Shown here piece by piece: positions 13,240 through 25,600 of a stretch of DNA of 64,000 bases (position 1 is the stretch's first letter; each line of letters starts with the position of its first letter). The notes under the pieces were generated by a model, which saw only the letters and a program-made list of their open reading frames with translations, had not been told where the DNA came from and ran no database searches. The position numbers and the translations under genes were made by a program. This DNA comes from Rhynchonema sp. JSB1_4. Lineage: Eukaryota; Nematoda; Chromadorea; Monhysterida; Xyalidae. The stretch spans positions 1 through 64,000 of the forward strand of contig JASAMV010004377.1 of NCBI GenBank assembly GCA_030248065.1, given 5' to 3'.

Positions 13240-13470
13240 TTCAGGGTGGTATCGATTTGACGTGGCCTTGATCAGGCAGGCGCTACTTTTACCAACAGAG
13301 GCGCGTTGCGGAAGCTGTCACGCGCTCCACGTTTGTATCGCAAACAGAGAATAATGCTGACTAAATAAATTGGATGTAATCCATCGCCGTTCAAAATGGT
13401 AGCAACCTCGGCCACTGGATTTCTATTCTGGTTAATGATGTTTTTGTTTTTCATGCGGGCACTTTTGGAT
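13240..13470. repeat. Dispersed repeat V, copy 1
   Basis: The stretch around TGACTAAATAAATTGGATG and the neighbouring CGCTCCACGTTTG phrase recur at about 15715-16000; a third, more diverged relative lies at 18120-18380. No open frame is shared among the copies. The nature of the repeat is unknown. Confidence 0.6.
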
Positions 13471-13605
13471 AAACGGACAGTTATGGAAATTGAGGACAAT
13501 ATACACAACTACTGCATTTTTGTCCACATGTGGACACGGGGACATTTTGTCTAGCCTACGAGCGAGCAGGGCAACACCGACAAGCCAGCAAGATGTCACG
13601 CCGAT

Positions 13606-13845
13606 AGTCAGGAGCTTCTACCGTAATCCGCATTTAGGGCGCGGCCCGGTAGATGCGGACTGCGGACTGCGGACATTGAAAAAATTCTAGTCAGGAGCTC
13701 CTACCGTAATCCGCATTTAGGGCGCGGCCCGGTAGATGCGGACTGCGGACATTGAAAAAATTCTATGTCCATATGTCCGCAGTCCGCAGTCCGCATCTAC
13801 CTGGCCGCACTTGTGGACTGCGGACTGCGGACAATCGAAACATTT
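13606..13845. mobile_element. Fragments of the GCGGAC-word element (family M)
   Basis: The terminus TTTAGGGCGCGGCC followed by GGTAGATGCGGACTGCGGAC appears twice in direct orientation (about 13634 and 13709) as a roughly 75-85 bp tandem duplication, then once inverted. Compared with the intact copy at 14940-15503, this is a rearranged remnant. Confidence 0.7.
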
Positions 13846-14100
13846 CTTTGATTGTGTTTGCTATCAATGGGATCAACGCAGAATAGCACTCACAAGCGTC
13901 AAAACATGGGATTTTTTACGCCGGAAAATGACTGATAACCACTTTTATGCCACCCAGTGAACTACGATTGATGAATATTTTAGTAAATTCACATGGAAGT
14001 GTTACATCTAAGCATTTTTGGAATGTATCTTTGCCCAGTAATTACAGGCGCGAGCCCATCACTGGTTCCAAGTTATGGTTTTGAGTATGGGTGTTTGTGC

Positions 14101-14725
14101 TTAAAGCGGGAGTCCAGGCAGTAAGGTCCGGTCACCAAACTTGCTGAAAACTTCAGATCCGTGTGTCGCAATTCACGTGAATATAATGCAGTTTATATGA
14201 AATCGGTAGCCTTAGTATCGACCGAGAACGATATCGTCAAAGGTACCAACCCAGGAGTATAAAATATTCCGGACCAGCTGCCCAAAAACGACATTCATAA
14301 CGTGTAAAGATAGGGCAGCAATCTCTTTTTATTCGCTGGGTTACGGTAGCACAGCCCAAACCAGCGTGGTCATCAAGCGTTTTGTTCCCCAAATGTTGGT
14401 GCGCTTATCTTCTGATGGTGAGTTGGCACTGAGTTGGCACGTGTGAAACATTTTTCTACCCAGTGCAGTTCTGAAACTACCGTAACCCAGCGAATAAAAA
14501 GAGATTGGTGACGTATCTTCACACGCTATAAATGTCGTTTTTGGGCAGCTGGTCCGAAATTTATTTTGTTCCCGAGTTGGTACCTTTGACGACGCTGTTC
14601 TCGGTCGATACTGCCTCAATTAAAGTTCTGTAAATGGAATTGTGTTGAGATTAATGTCGACTATAACCTGTGAAAAGTTGAACAAGTTTGGCGCAGTGAC
14701 CCCACTGCCTGGACCCCCGCTTTAA
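14101..14725. mobile_element. Inverted-repeat MITE (family Y)
   Basis: Left end TTAAAGCGGGAGTCCAGGCA pairs with right end TGCCTGGACCCCCGCTTTAA. Inner blocks are also inverted, for example GACCGAGAACG near 14220 with its complement near 14600, and GCTGGGTTACGGTAG near 14335 with its complement near 14480. No coding capacity. The next element is inserted directly at its right edge. Confidence 0.8.
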
Positions 14726-14728
14726 ATA

Positions 14729-15682
14729 CAGTGGTGTCGTTGAGAAATCGAAATTTTCCCATATCCAGCCCAATTTTCTGGAAATTTCCCATACATATAC
14801 CCCCAAAAATCAAAAATTTCCCATACCAGGGGGTTTCTCCAAAAACCGAAAAATTTCCCACACCCGAGGGTGGGGGTTTTTGAAAAAATGACCCCAAAAA
14901 TCTTCTAAAAGTACCAAAAAGTGGTCTAAAAGTGCTTAAGGGCGCGGCCAGGTAGATGCGGACTGCGGACATTGAAAAAAAACTACGTCCAATGTCCGCA
15001 GTCCGCATCTACCTGGCCACACTTGCGGACTGCGGTTTGCGGACAATCGAAACATTTTTTGATTGTGTTTGCTAGTGCGATATACAACTACAGGGTTGTG
15101 AATATATTGCAATGTGGAATCTCACCCTGTTGCCTGCCATTCAATACCATGAAACATTCTAACGTGTGTGTCCTTATTCTGTGTTTGCTGTGTGTGATAC
15201 GTGGCAGTCGTCAGTTGCGCGTGTGTTGGCAATTGATTATTGTGAGTTGGCAGATATTACATGGATGTTTCAGGCAACAGCAGAAGACAACACAGTATTA
15301 TCCACGGTGTTGAAGTTTGCATATTTACAACCCTGTAGTTGTATGCTTGCTAGCAAATACAATCAAAGAAATGTTTCGATTGTCCGCAGTCTGCAGTCCG
15401 CAAGTGCGGCCAGGTAGATGCGAACTGCGGACTGCAGACATTGGACATAGAATTTTTTCAATGTCATCCGCAGTACGCAGTCCGCATCTACCTGGCCGCG
15501 CCCTAAAACAGCGTTTTCTTGCGGCAGCAAGCGATTTTTGACATTTTTAGGGTAAAAATGGTCAATTTTGGAACTTCTCGGTGTCAAAAAAGTCATTTCT
15601 TAGGGGTGCTTGATCCAAAACTAAATTTCCCATACGCCATACCAGGGGGTAACCCCCAACCCCCCCCCTAACAACACCATTG
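14729..15682. mobile_element. hAT-like MITE with TTTCCCATAC word array (copy I-1), split by a nested insertion
   Basis: Begins CAGTGGTGTCGTTGAG and ends CAACACCATTG, with an 8-bp near-duplication TTTAAATA / CTTAAATA (7 of 8 bases). Subterminal words AAATTTCCCATAC recur on both sides. The middle is interrupted by a separate element at 14940-15503. A cleaner copy lies at 55328-55740. Confidence 0.85.
14940..15503. mobile_element. PIF/Harbinger-like MITE (family M), nested in I-1
   Basis: Ends GGGCGCGGCCAGGTAGATGC and its inverse, flanked by TAA on both sides (14937-14939 and 15504-15506). Removing it restores the AGTGCTTAAAACAG phrase seen uninterrupted in the I copy near 55530. A 3-bp TWA duplication with G/C-starting ends is typical of PIF/Harbinger elements. 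Subterminal GCGGACTGCGGAC words and a long interior inverted repeat are present. No transposase. Confidence 0.82.
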
Positions 15683-15714
15683 CTTAAATATACTGTATTT
15701 GTTCATCGATCTTT

Positions 15715-16080
15715 GAACTCATTGATCAGTCAGGCACTACTTTTACAGCAGAGCCGCGTCGCAGAAGCTGTCAAACGCTCCACGTTTGCATCGCAAACTG
15801 AGAATGATGCTGACTAAATAAATTTGATGAAATCAATCGCGGTTCAAAACCCGGCAACTGGCGGATTTCTATTCTATAGTTAATGGTGTCCATCAGGTTA
15901 CTATGAACAAGTTGAATCTCCTTGTGAGTGGGGAGTCAAACACCGGCTTTTTTCATATGAGCAGTTCGAACCCCACTCTTGTGTTTCAAACGTAGCTGCG
16001 TGGCGCTCCCTGATCCCTCAAAACAACTGACGAAACATTGATCACATGCCAGCTCGTGTGTTATTCGTCTGAAAGTCATA
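15715..16080. repeat. Dispersed repeat V, copy 2
   Basis: Related to 13240-13470 and to 18120-18380. It ends near a B-box-like GCAGTTCGAACCCC phrase, so a SINE contribution is possible. No gene is supported from 15683 to 16704. Confidence 0.55.
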
Positions 16081-16704
16081 CATAATTCAGTTCTAAGCCA
16101 CGCCTGCTTTATGAGAATTACTCATCTTTGTGTTTGCAAATTATTATCTTTCAGAGCTTTTCGATGTAAAATTATTTCTTTCCGCAGTTAAAACGTATCA
16201 GTGAGATGTGCTGCGATTGACAGTTCTTATATCCTGTTCCGCTAATCCCCAAAAATACCTCAAACCTTCGATCTCGATTTCAATATACGGTTAATCTTTA
16301 ACACCAGAACATCATTTTCGCTCACAATCTGATTGACAACAGGTGAGGTAAACGTGTCGTTGTGATACCGCTAGTAATTGGCATGTCAGCGAACTTTCGT
16401 CAGCAAGCTTTGTCAGCAGGAATTTTAGGATTAAAGACTTCCAATTCAATAATATTACACACGAGATAGGCGCAAAAGCTTCCTGCCATGCCTCTGCTGA
16501 CGTGAGTACAAACAAATGGAAGAGAAAATAATACACGCAGATTGTGTCTTTTTTGTGATTCCCCAACTTATTTTTAGGCTTCGGATTTGGCTCTCCCAAA
16601 CGAGTAGGGGACTTACAGTACTTTTAGGCCAAAAAGCGTAAGGTGTACTGTATGTCGGTAGATCACTTTGCATTGATGAAAACTGCCCAAACTAGGATAA
16701 CAGA

Positions 16705-17596
16705 CAGGGTTGGCGTTTTTTTCTTAATAAAAAACGAAGTTTTTTAAATAAAAACGCCTGGGTCGTTTTTCGTTTTTTTTATCCTGAATTTCCTTGATTT
16801 TCTCTAATTTTATCAGGGAAAGTACCCTGATTTTCAAGGAAAATCAATTTTCTGTCCCATTTTAATCAAAAACTTTCCGACCAATTTTTACTTTGTCGAG
16901 ACGAGATACATCGATATACGGAGTTTGACTTTCAATGATGACCCCGGCCAAAGTTGGTCCCATGGTGCGGGTCTGATATGGGATGTTAACAACTCGCCGC
17001 TAGCAAGGGTTGATACCCGTTTATTTTGCGAACACATAGAATTATTACTTCATTTAACCACATTTTCTTCCCAACATGAGCGTTTTTTCAACTTTTTTTT
17101 GGGAACGATACGATTTAGCCTTGTGGGCACGCATTGCGTTAGATCTGTGGCTAAATCGTATCGTTATTGATCTATCATCTTTTGTGCAAAGCACGTCCAC
17201 AAGACAGCACCCAGTGCACTTTTTTGGGAACATTTCGGCCATCTGGGCGTTTTTGATGAAAAACGTTTTTAAAAAAACGTTTTTTAAAAAACGATTTTTT
17301 GAAAAAAAATAGTTTTTTGAAGAACCCTGTCCTCTCGATACCCGAATGGTTAAAGCGTTAGACTCACAGCCCAACGCCTCAAGTTCGATACCGCACGGAG
17401 GACATATCAGCCTGATGACGACAGCAGGATCCGTTGTCGAAACGTCGCAACCGCGCCTCACCAGGCGACTTACCCTAACCCAACAGCCCTCGTCAGGGCT
17501 ACCCAGAGTGGCTGGCAATAAGACCACAACAAATTTTTCGCAAAATGCCAACACACGGCCACAAAAAACATTCAGAGAACAGCTTGAAGAACCCTG
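16705..17596. mobile_element. hAT-like MITE, family R (copy R3), carrying a SINE insertion
   Basis: Starts CAGGGTTGGCG and ends GAAGAACCCTG, flanked by ATAACAGA / ATAACAGG (7 of 8 bases). It belongs to the R2 subfamily. A short insertion with the inverted pair ACGATACGATTTAGCC / GGCTAAATCGTATCGT lies around 17105-17165. The right end is duplicated because a SINE landed 13 bp inside it. Confidence 0.85.
17330..17583 (+). mobile_element. tRNA-derived SINE with 13-bp target duplication
   Basis: The 5' part has a pol III A box (GAATGGTTAAAGCGTTAGAC) and, about 30 bp later, a B box (AAGTTCGATACCGC). The element is flanked by a perfect 13-bp direct repeat TTGAAGAACCCTG (17317-17329 and 17584-17596), as expected for LINE-driven insertion. 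The body contains CTGATGA, a GACA...TGTC stem and GAAAC, which resembles a hammerhead core. No long poly-A tail is seen. Confidence 0.82.
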
Positions 17597-19621
17597 ATAA
17601 CAGGTGCCAGCGAACATTGGTGTGCACGATGCGCCAAAGGTGAGAATCTTTTTGATTTTTGAAATGTTAGGATAAACATAAAGCTATACAAGTGTACCAG
17701 TGTACCGCGTTTGCATGTTATACCCAGACCGACGTCCAAATATGATTCTGGGGAATCAGTGTCTCACACCACACATACATACCTGTGACCACTTCATCGA
17801 GAGCACAAAACTGCCGGGGAGGCGTGAAACTTCAGAGGCTTTATGCCGACACTTTGTGCATAATCGTAGTCGTGTGTGCATTTTTTTATTGCGGTGCGGG
17901 CGATTTATGTTTGTGTAATTGCCTCAATTGCTTCGAAAGACGGACAACAAATCCAGTCTGAGCAAAGACGGCTTTGAGCAAAAATAGTACCATCAGATCA
18001 TCATACGATCTCGATTTCAACACGATCACAACTAATCACTAAAGATCAGTTATGATTTAGCAATTTACGCATAATCAAGATTAACGTGTCGTTGATGTAA
18101 TGCTGAAGCTGAAAAGCTTGATGATAATGTAAATTTGAAAAAATCAGTGGCTATTTAAAATGGTGGTAAACTCGGCCACTTGATTTGTGTTCCAGTTAAT
18201 GGTGTCCATCAGATCACTATGCACAAGTTGAACCTCCTTGCAATTGTTTTTTCATAAACAGCTCGAACCCTGATGTTGTCTTTCAAGTGCATGCTGCTTG
18301 GCGCTCCCTGATTCCTAAAGACGGCGCACGAAACATGATCAGGTGCCAGCTTGGGAGTTACCCGCTTACAAGTCATAATTCAATTCTGATTTTAACTCAA
18401 TGGGTGATATTTTCGAAACGGTGTGAAGGTCAGTTGGGTGTAAAGGTCGGTAGCAAACTCGGTGTGAGAAAGTTCGGTGTAAGAACAAGAAATATTTTTG
18501 CATTAGAAATATTCAAGCAATCGGGCAAGAATAGCCCAGGGATGCAAAGGACAGCCCGACAGAGCATGGGCAAAAATGCTAACATGATGGGCATGGCGCC
18601 CCTCTGCTGCGCAACGTGTTACAAATGCAATCATGTGAGGTGAGGCGACCAAATTTTTTCACAAAGACCAAACTCAACTATGCGTGCCACAAGCACCGCG
18701 AGCAATAGAAAGGTGTATCACTGTTTGTACAAATAATGACGGGGTAATTTGTCGTTTTCCAAGATTCTCCTTAATTTGTGAAGGAAACTACCCTGATTTC
18801 GAAAGAGGACCAATTTTTTTCATTTTCTTCCAAAAATATTGCGACTAATTTTTACATTGTCGAGATATACGTTCAAGCGACCTCGGTGAAAAACAGCTGG
18901 TCGCACAAACAAAGCGATCATTTGTGACGCTTACTTTGCGTTCTTCAATAGAATTCGTTCTCAATATAATTTTCCTTATTTCCGTGCAAAAAATCCAATA
19001 AACAGCACCAAAACATGTAAGTGCACATCCACACCCGAGCAACAAATAATTCCTCAAAGCAAATAAAAAAACTCAAAACAATAATTCAAGAACCCTGGAA
19101 TGAATATCACATGTATTATGAGCATAATATGCACGGTAACAGGATTATAAGAAGCAAAAATGGCCTAGTTTGAGAACAAAGACTGTGCTTGAAATCCATA
19201 CCGTATACTATTGGCAGAACAATATAAGCCTTTATCTCTGGCCTTTATCAATAATCAACTGCTCTGTTGGCAATACATCGGGGCGATATTGCCACTATAT
19301 AAATTAGCATCACGAAAGCAACGAAATAAGACTCAACGAACGCTAAAAGTAGATGTTTACAAATACGAAAATCACTTAAATGCAGTATACCTATGTATGT
19401 ACAATCAAAGCAAGAGTTATACGCGAAATTTATTGTACGACCCGAATGCGAAAACAATGGAAAACGCAATAAGAACCGTTGACATTGTTCAAATACCCGG
19501 TGATAGTTCGATGTATCATGTTCATCATGTTCATAAAGTGTCACGTTCAATAAAAAATCACAGTTCGGTTTGAGATCAAGCAGTCACGTTTATATTGCAG
19601 ATATCATACGAAATTGGGGCG
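17597..19621. other. No supported gene; degenerate repeats
   Basis: Contains a diverged repeat V copy (about 18120-18380) and a decayed family R copy (about 18720-19100, recognised from its CCCTGATTT interior and an AAGAACCCTGG end). A plus-strand open frame of 120 codons at 19211-19573 has no recognisable domain or splice context and I do not call it. Confidence 0.5.
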
Positions 19622-22600
19622 TTAATCACGTTTGAAACAGATAATCTCGATGTTCTCCAACGTGCTGAGATACGTATCTTGCACGTACTGCATGGACAGA
19701 CGTTGACCGGATGCGACCAAATTCATATCGTCAACGATCACCCAGTAGTCAGAACGTTGCACTACGCACACGTAATGCGTCGTTGCTAACTCCACGCGGC
19801 CGCATTTTGTCACATCTCTTGGAGTCATTCTTTTGACGCTTGTGTGCACGACAAAACCGGAGACCCTGCAATTGTATTTCCATTCTTTGCAGGCCTCCTC
19901 TCTGAATTTGACGCTCCCCTGTGAACTTACGTCGGCGCGGAAAAGTCGGCGCGCTACCGAAGACGTGGAGCGCCAAACAAAACTTGGAGTGACATCCAAA
20001 TGAAGCTGTAGTACAACGAGCTCCACCAAAAGTTTGCAGCCCTACCGAAAACGTGATCACACAGCCAGAGCGAGCGCCACATGCCGCAACCGATCTGATC
20101 CAGATCTATATGCTAACTCACCTGTACCTCACTCCCGGGAGGCCTGGCAGCACGTTGTTGCGCGCATACAGACCGGTAATGGGGGTATCGTTTTTGAAGC
20201 GCACTACTGAGTTTGAGTACACATCAGCCATCTCGTCAACCAGACCACAAATGCCAACGATCACCCATTCGGGAGCAGGCGTTGAGATGGTCGTTTCGAT
20301 GCGTACCGGACAATCCGTCTGCTGGCATTCCTTGTGCGGACACCTGGAAGCAAGCGGAAACAAATTTATCGTCGGTGCGCGGTGATTAAAGGGGGCCTTT
20401 CTCGCATTTCAAATCGCCTTCAAACTTTGCACGCATTTCATTGTTGTTCAGGGCGTTATTAAGCTCTCACGCACCAAGAACCCAGTCTGCAGCATGCGAC
20501 CAGGAGATGGACTTCAAGAGGAACATCCAGGAACAAAATGTGCCGCGGACCAGCCCAATTTATACCTGCGCATTCAGACAAACTGCTTGACCAAAAAGGT
20601 GTCAAGGCGAATGAATGTTTCGCATGAAACGTGCAACACCACTAACTATGGAATTTAAGTTTTCTTTATATTTCGAATTTCAACGAATTGTTCCAGCGTG
20701 ACAAGCAGACCTTGAAACATTTAGCAGCTAAGCATGAACAATTCGTTCTAATTCGACATAAAAAGAAAAGCGAAATTCCATAGTGAAGCAGGGGCAAATA
20801 TCGTGCGAAACATTCCGCGCCTTGACCGCCCTTGTCATCAGGCGAGCTGCCTGAATGCGCAGGTAGAAATTGGGCTGGTCCACATTTGTTTTTGTTCCCG
20901 GATGTTCCTCTTGAAGGGCATCTCCTGGCCGCATGCTGAACGTTATATCTCCGGTGCGTTGACTTTTATAACGCCTTGACCACTGTCTAAACACACGCGA
21001 GGTTTGAAAGGGGTTTGAAATGTGAAAGGCTCCCTTTAAGTCAGAATGACAGCCTTTCTGTTCCGAAACTATTCTCAAGCACGGAAGAAACGACAGTGAT
21101 TAGTGGCTCAAATCACCATGTATTTTGCAGCCAAGAGCTTTCTTTTAAACGGGGCCTTTCGCATTTCAAATCCCCTTCAAACCTCGCATGCGTTTAGACA
21201 GTGGTCAAGGCGTTACAAAAGTCAAACGCACCGGAGGTCTAACGTTCAGCATGCGGCCAGGAGATACCCTTCAAGAGGAACATTCGGGAACAAAATGAAA
21301 TCTGGACCAGCCCAATTTCGACCTGCGCATTCAGGCAACTCGCCTGATGACAAGGGCGGTCAAGGCGCAGAATGTTTCGCACGATATTTGCCCCTGTCTC
21401 ATCATAGAATTTTCGCTTTTCTTTTTATTTCGAACTGCAACGCATTGTTCATGCTTGGCTGCTAAATGTTTCAAGGTCTGCTTGTCATGCTGGAACAATT
21501 CGTTGAAATTCGAAATAGAAAGAAAAGCGAAATTCCATAGTTTTGTCAGCGGTGTTGCAAGTTTCATGCGAAGCATTCATTCGCCTTGTCACCTTTTCAA
21601 TTGGGCTGGTCCGCGTCACACTTTGTTCCCGGATGTTCCTTCTGAAGTGCATCTCCTGGTCGCATGCTGCAGATTGGGTTCTTGGCGAGAGTTCGAGAGT
21701 TTAATAACGCCCTGAACAACATTCAAATGCGTACAAAGTTTGAAGGCGGTTTGAATTACGAAACGCCCCCTTTAAGTGCGCTATGTTCACAATCTGTCAT
21801 GATCATCACAAAATGAAATGAACCAATGAGAGGGGTTAATCCTTGTTTTGGTGGATCCTTCCTGCTGTATTTTTCGCTTGTTACTGTGTTCGCTTCCTAC
21901 TGTATTTTGCCCACTGTCGCACGAGACCATCTAAAACGAGGCCCATGGGCACTGCTATCCGTCTCTTTATGAATATACTGCATAAAGCACTCACTTTCTG
22001 CGACTTCTATACTCCCTCATGAACAATTGGTCAAAGGGATACGGCGAATCAGGCACATCCGCACGTTTGGGCTGCTTTCTTTTCACTTCAATGACATTGC
22101 CATTTGACGGCAATCCAAACTCGATTTTGTCTGATTCCGTGCTTGGTTCGCTGACCCAGTGAAACGGGTTGAAGCACGCCATATGTGTACGATATTGGAC
22201 CTGAATATTCAAACCTCTGTGCCTATATACAAGTTTAGTTCATCCGTTCCGACACGTGTCGGATGAGGTCTAGATACTTATGGGAGAAAGTTATATTTTG
22301 GAAACCGTGTTTCTTGAAAAAACACGTGTTTCATTTTAAATTTTCATTTTTTTTTGTTCAACTCTGCCACATGTAGATGACTTGCATACGCACGCACCTA
22401 TGCCGCGTTGCTTCACTGATTCTGATACAGTCGGCGCAAGTCGTACTATATGTATTGTAATTGTAGTCGACGGCTGCCATGAATCTCTCACATACATATT
22501 AGCTCATTTAGGGCTGCGTCGACGACGACGATAACATAAAAGGCGTACTTTGCACTCTTAGTCCATACCGTATCACCGCCATGAATTTGACGCACTGGCA

Positions 22601-25600
22601 AAAATGGTTCGGGAAACAGTGGTCTTGCAGGGTTTATTCCGAGAGCGTCAAAATCATGAAACGTTTAGCACGATGGATATAAGATGTCGTTGTGTATATG
22701 TGTGTTGTTTGCCGGCTTCATACGTGAAGAACGCAAAACATGGCTACAGTATCCCAAACCGTTTTTGGGTACGTCAACTTCAGGGTCGGATACGGTAGAG
22801 TGCAAAATATGGCCGGCTTGCCTTTGCGACTTGAGCTGACTAATACATTAAAATTGGCACGTGTCACAGCGTAAACAAGACACGTAATACATTTCCTTCT
22901 GATGGAGCACGTATAGTCCGTCCATCAGCTCATGTCACTTTGTGTGGCTGCTAGCCGACTTGTTCCCTTCCTCCACGTTCTAATGAAAGAGAAATTGAGT
23001 GTGACCGATTTTACAGAAAAACTGAAAAACTGGTAGAATGTGTGGAAAAACATTGAACTCGATCAAATTTAAAATTAAATTGAATTAAAATGCATAAAAC
23101 ACGTCGATTTCATAAAAATCACAATTTAGGAGCAAAAATAATTTTTTACGAAACTCAATTTCTCTTTCATTAGGACGTGGAGGAAGGGAACACGTCGGCC
23201 AGCAGCGTCAAAAAGTGACACGAGCTGATGGATGGACTATACCTTGGCCAGTTTGTTCTTCACAAAGCCCGTCATCAACTCCGGTCGATTCAACAGATGA
23301 GTAACGAACTCCAGGGCGGAGTTCATGCTGCCGTCTGCGAACCGATCTGAATTTAAATGCATGTGATAAGCAAAGCACATTGTTGAAAAAATCCTGAAAA
23401 ATGCCGCCCATTTCAATAAAGGTCACAAAGGATCATATTCCTACAAGTTTAGTGCTGATCCTGGTTGCGTGTTGGTAGTGTTCGGTCACGTAAGCGCGTT
23501 TTTCCAAGAAAACGTGTCTACGCGCTTAGTATGTCTAACAATTATTGGACCATGATAAGTCTGATTTATTATTGTTTCGTAGCTGGTAGAATAGTGAAAC
23601 ATTCTGACGTGGCTGCTGATTTGGGAAATGTTACACGTTGAAGAATACAAAATGGAGCATGTTGATTTTCTCTTTCTATTCGTTTTGAATGCGCACCACC
23701 TTCGAAATCGGGCTCGTGTTGCTGTAGTTTGCCTTTATATAAGAATTCATCAAATGAATCCTGATTTTCACGTTCAGTCACTCTTAAACCTCTCCCGCCA
23801 CTATTGATATTTGAAATTTTTGGTTTGTTTTTTTTGCTCTAATTTAGTTGCTGACATCGAGACGAATAAGGTATAAATTCATAACTTTTTGATTTAGTGC
23901 AGATTTTATATCGAAATCAATCGATAAACACCGGTTCTCGGGAACAAAATTAAAAAAAATAGATAGACCCCTACCTCTTGGCAATCACGTCAGATAGGAA
24001 CAAAATTTTGAATTACCGCCAATTGTAATAGGCTTACAGTATGCTATTAGGGACTTTACGCTCCCGACTTTACGCTCCCACTACACAGTGCTGCCAGTGC
24101 GCGCGCATGCAACACGTGTGTTATGCACTAACAAACAGAGCGGCACTGTACAAAACGCCTGGGCAAGATCACGTGACTACCGTATGCTTGTGATAGGAAG
24201 CAGTCGGCCATCTTGAATATTTGTTCTTGTCTTCCTGAAATGCACTAAACGGGGGTCTATCTATTTTTTGGAATTTTGTTCCCGAGAACCGGTGTTTATG
24301 GATTAATTTCGGTATTAAATCGGCACTTAATGGAAAAGTCACGAATATAAACCTTGTTCGCCTCGATGTCGGCAACAGTAACAGATCATAAAAACAGACC
24401 AAAATTTTCAAAAATCAATAGTGGCGGGGCAGGTTAAACCACTGTGCTATTTGTGATTCTCACAAAACATTTTCACCTGAAAATAATCCAGCAGATCAAC
24501 CACGTTGCCGCAGGTCTGAAACATTCTTTTTACAGCGTGTTTTGTGTGCGATCGCGCAACACAACGTCACTGCCTCGACACTTTCCCTCTTTGCGATTCA
24601 GGAAAAAAATTTGACCAATTCTTATAAAGTCATTGTGCGACCAATACCTGGCCGCACTTGCGGACTGCGGTTTGCAGACAATCGAAACATTTTTTGATTG
24701 ATTGTGTTTGCTAGTGCGATATACAACTACAGGGTTGTGAATATATTGCAACGTGGAATCCTACCCTGTTGCCTGCCATTCAATACCATGAAACATTCTA
24801 ACGTGTGTGTCCTTATTCTGTGTTTGCTGTGCGTGATACGTGGCAGTCGTCAGTTGCGCGCGTATCCGTTGCGCGTGTGTTGATTATTGTGAGTTGGCAG
24901 ATCTTACATGGATGTTTCAGGCAACAGCAGAAGACAACACAGTATTATGCACGGTGTTGAAGTTTGCATATTTACAACCCTGTAGTTGTATGCTTGCCAG
25001 CAAACATAATTAAAGAAATGTTTCGATTGTAAGCAGTCCGCAAGTGCGGCCAGGTATATGCGAACTGCGGTCTGCGGACATTGGACATGGAATTTTTTCA
25101 GTGTCCGCAGTCCGCATCTACCTGGCCGCGCCCTAACGGAACTCCTAGCTGAGATCCAGATTACAAACTTCGATTCAATCATGCAGCTGGCAAAAGCGTG
25201 TCAATGTGCCTGCGGAATTTATCGACAACAATGTTTTACATGCTCGCTGTAAGGTTTGTGCGTGTGCGCTGCCAGCATGACAGTGAAATATTTCACTATA
25301 TTAGTGTGCTTCTATGTGCAGCGTTCGAGTTTGCTTCTATGTGCAGCGTTCGATTGACTTGACACGTATTTTTCTCTTTCCAATGGACTTATTATCATGT
25401 GCATGGGCAGACCAGTCGTGATTTGCAGTCTTCGACCATACCGTATCACCCTGAATTCTTACACACCTAGAAATGGTTCGGATTACTGCAGCCACGTCTC
25501 ACGTGGTTTGCGTGTGAAGCCGATAGGACGACAGCGTGTACTAAATGTTTCATGATCGTGGCGCTTTCACACGCAAACCACGCGACACGTGGCTACAGTA

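Noticed and set aside
17335..17403. tRNA gene
   Set aside because: A and B boxes are present but the acceptor and anticodon stems do not close, and it lies at the start of a SINE with a 13-bp target duplication.
19211..19573. 120-codon plus-strand open frame
   Set aside because: No domain, no splice context, and it opposes the 3' end of the USP-like gene.
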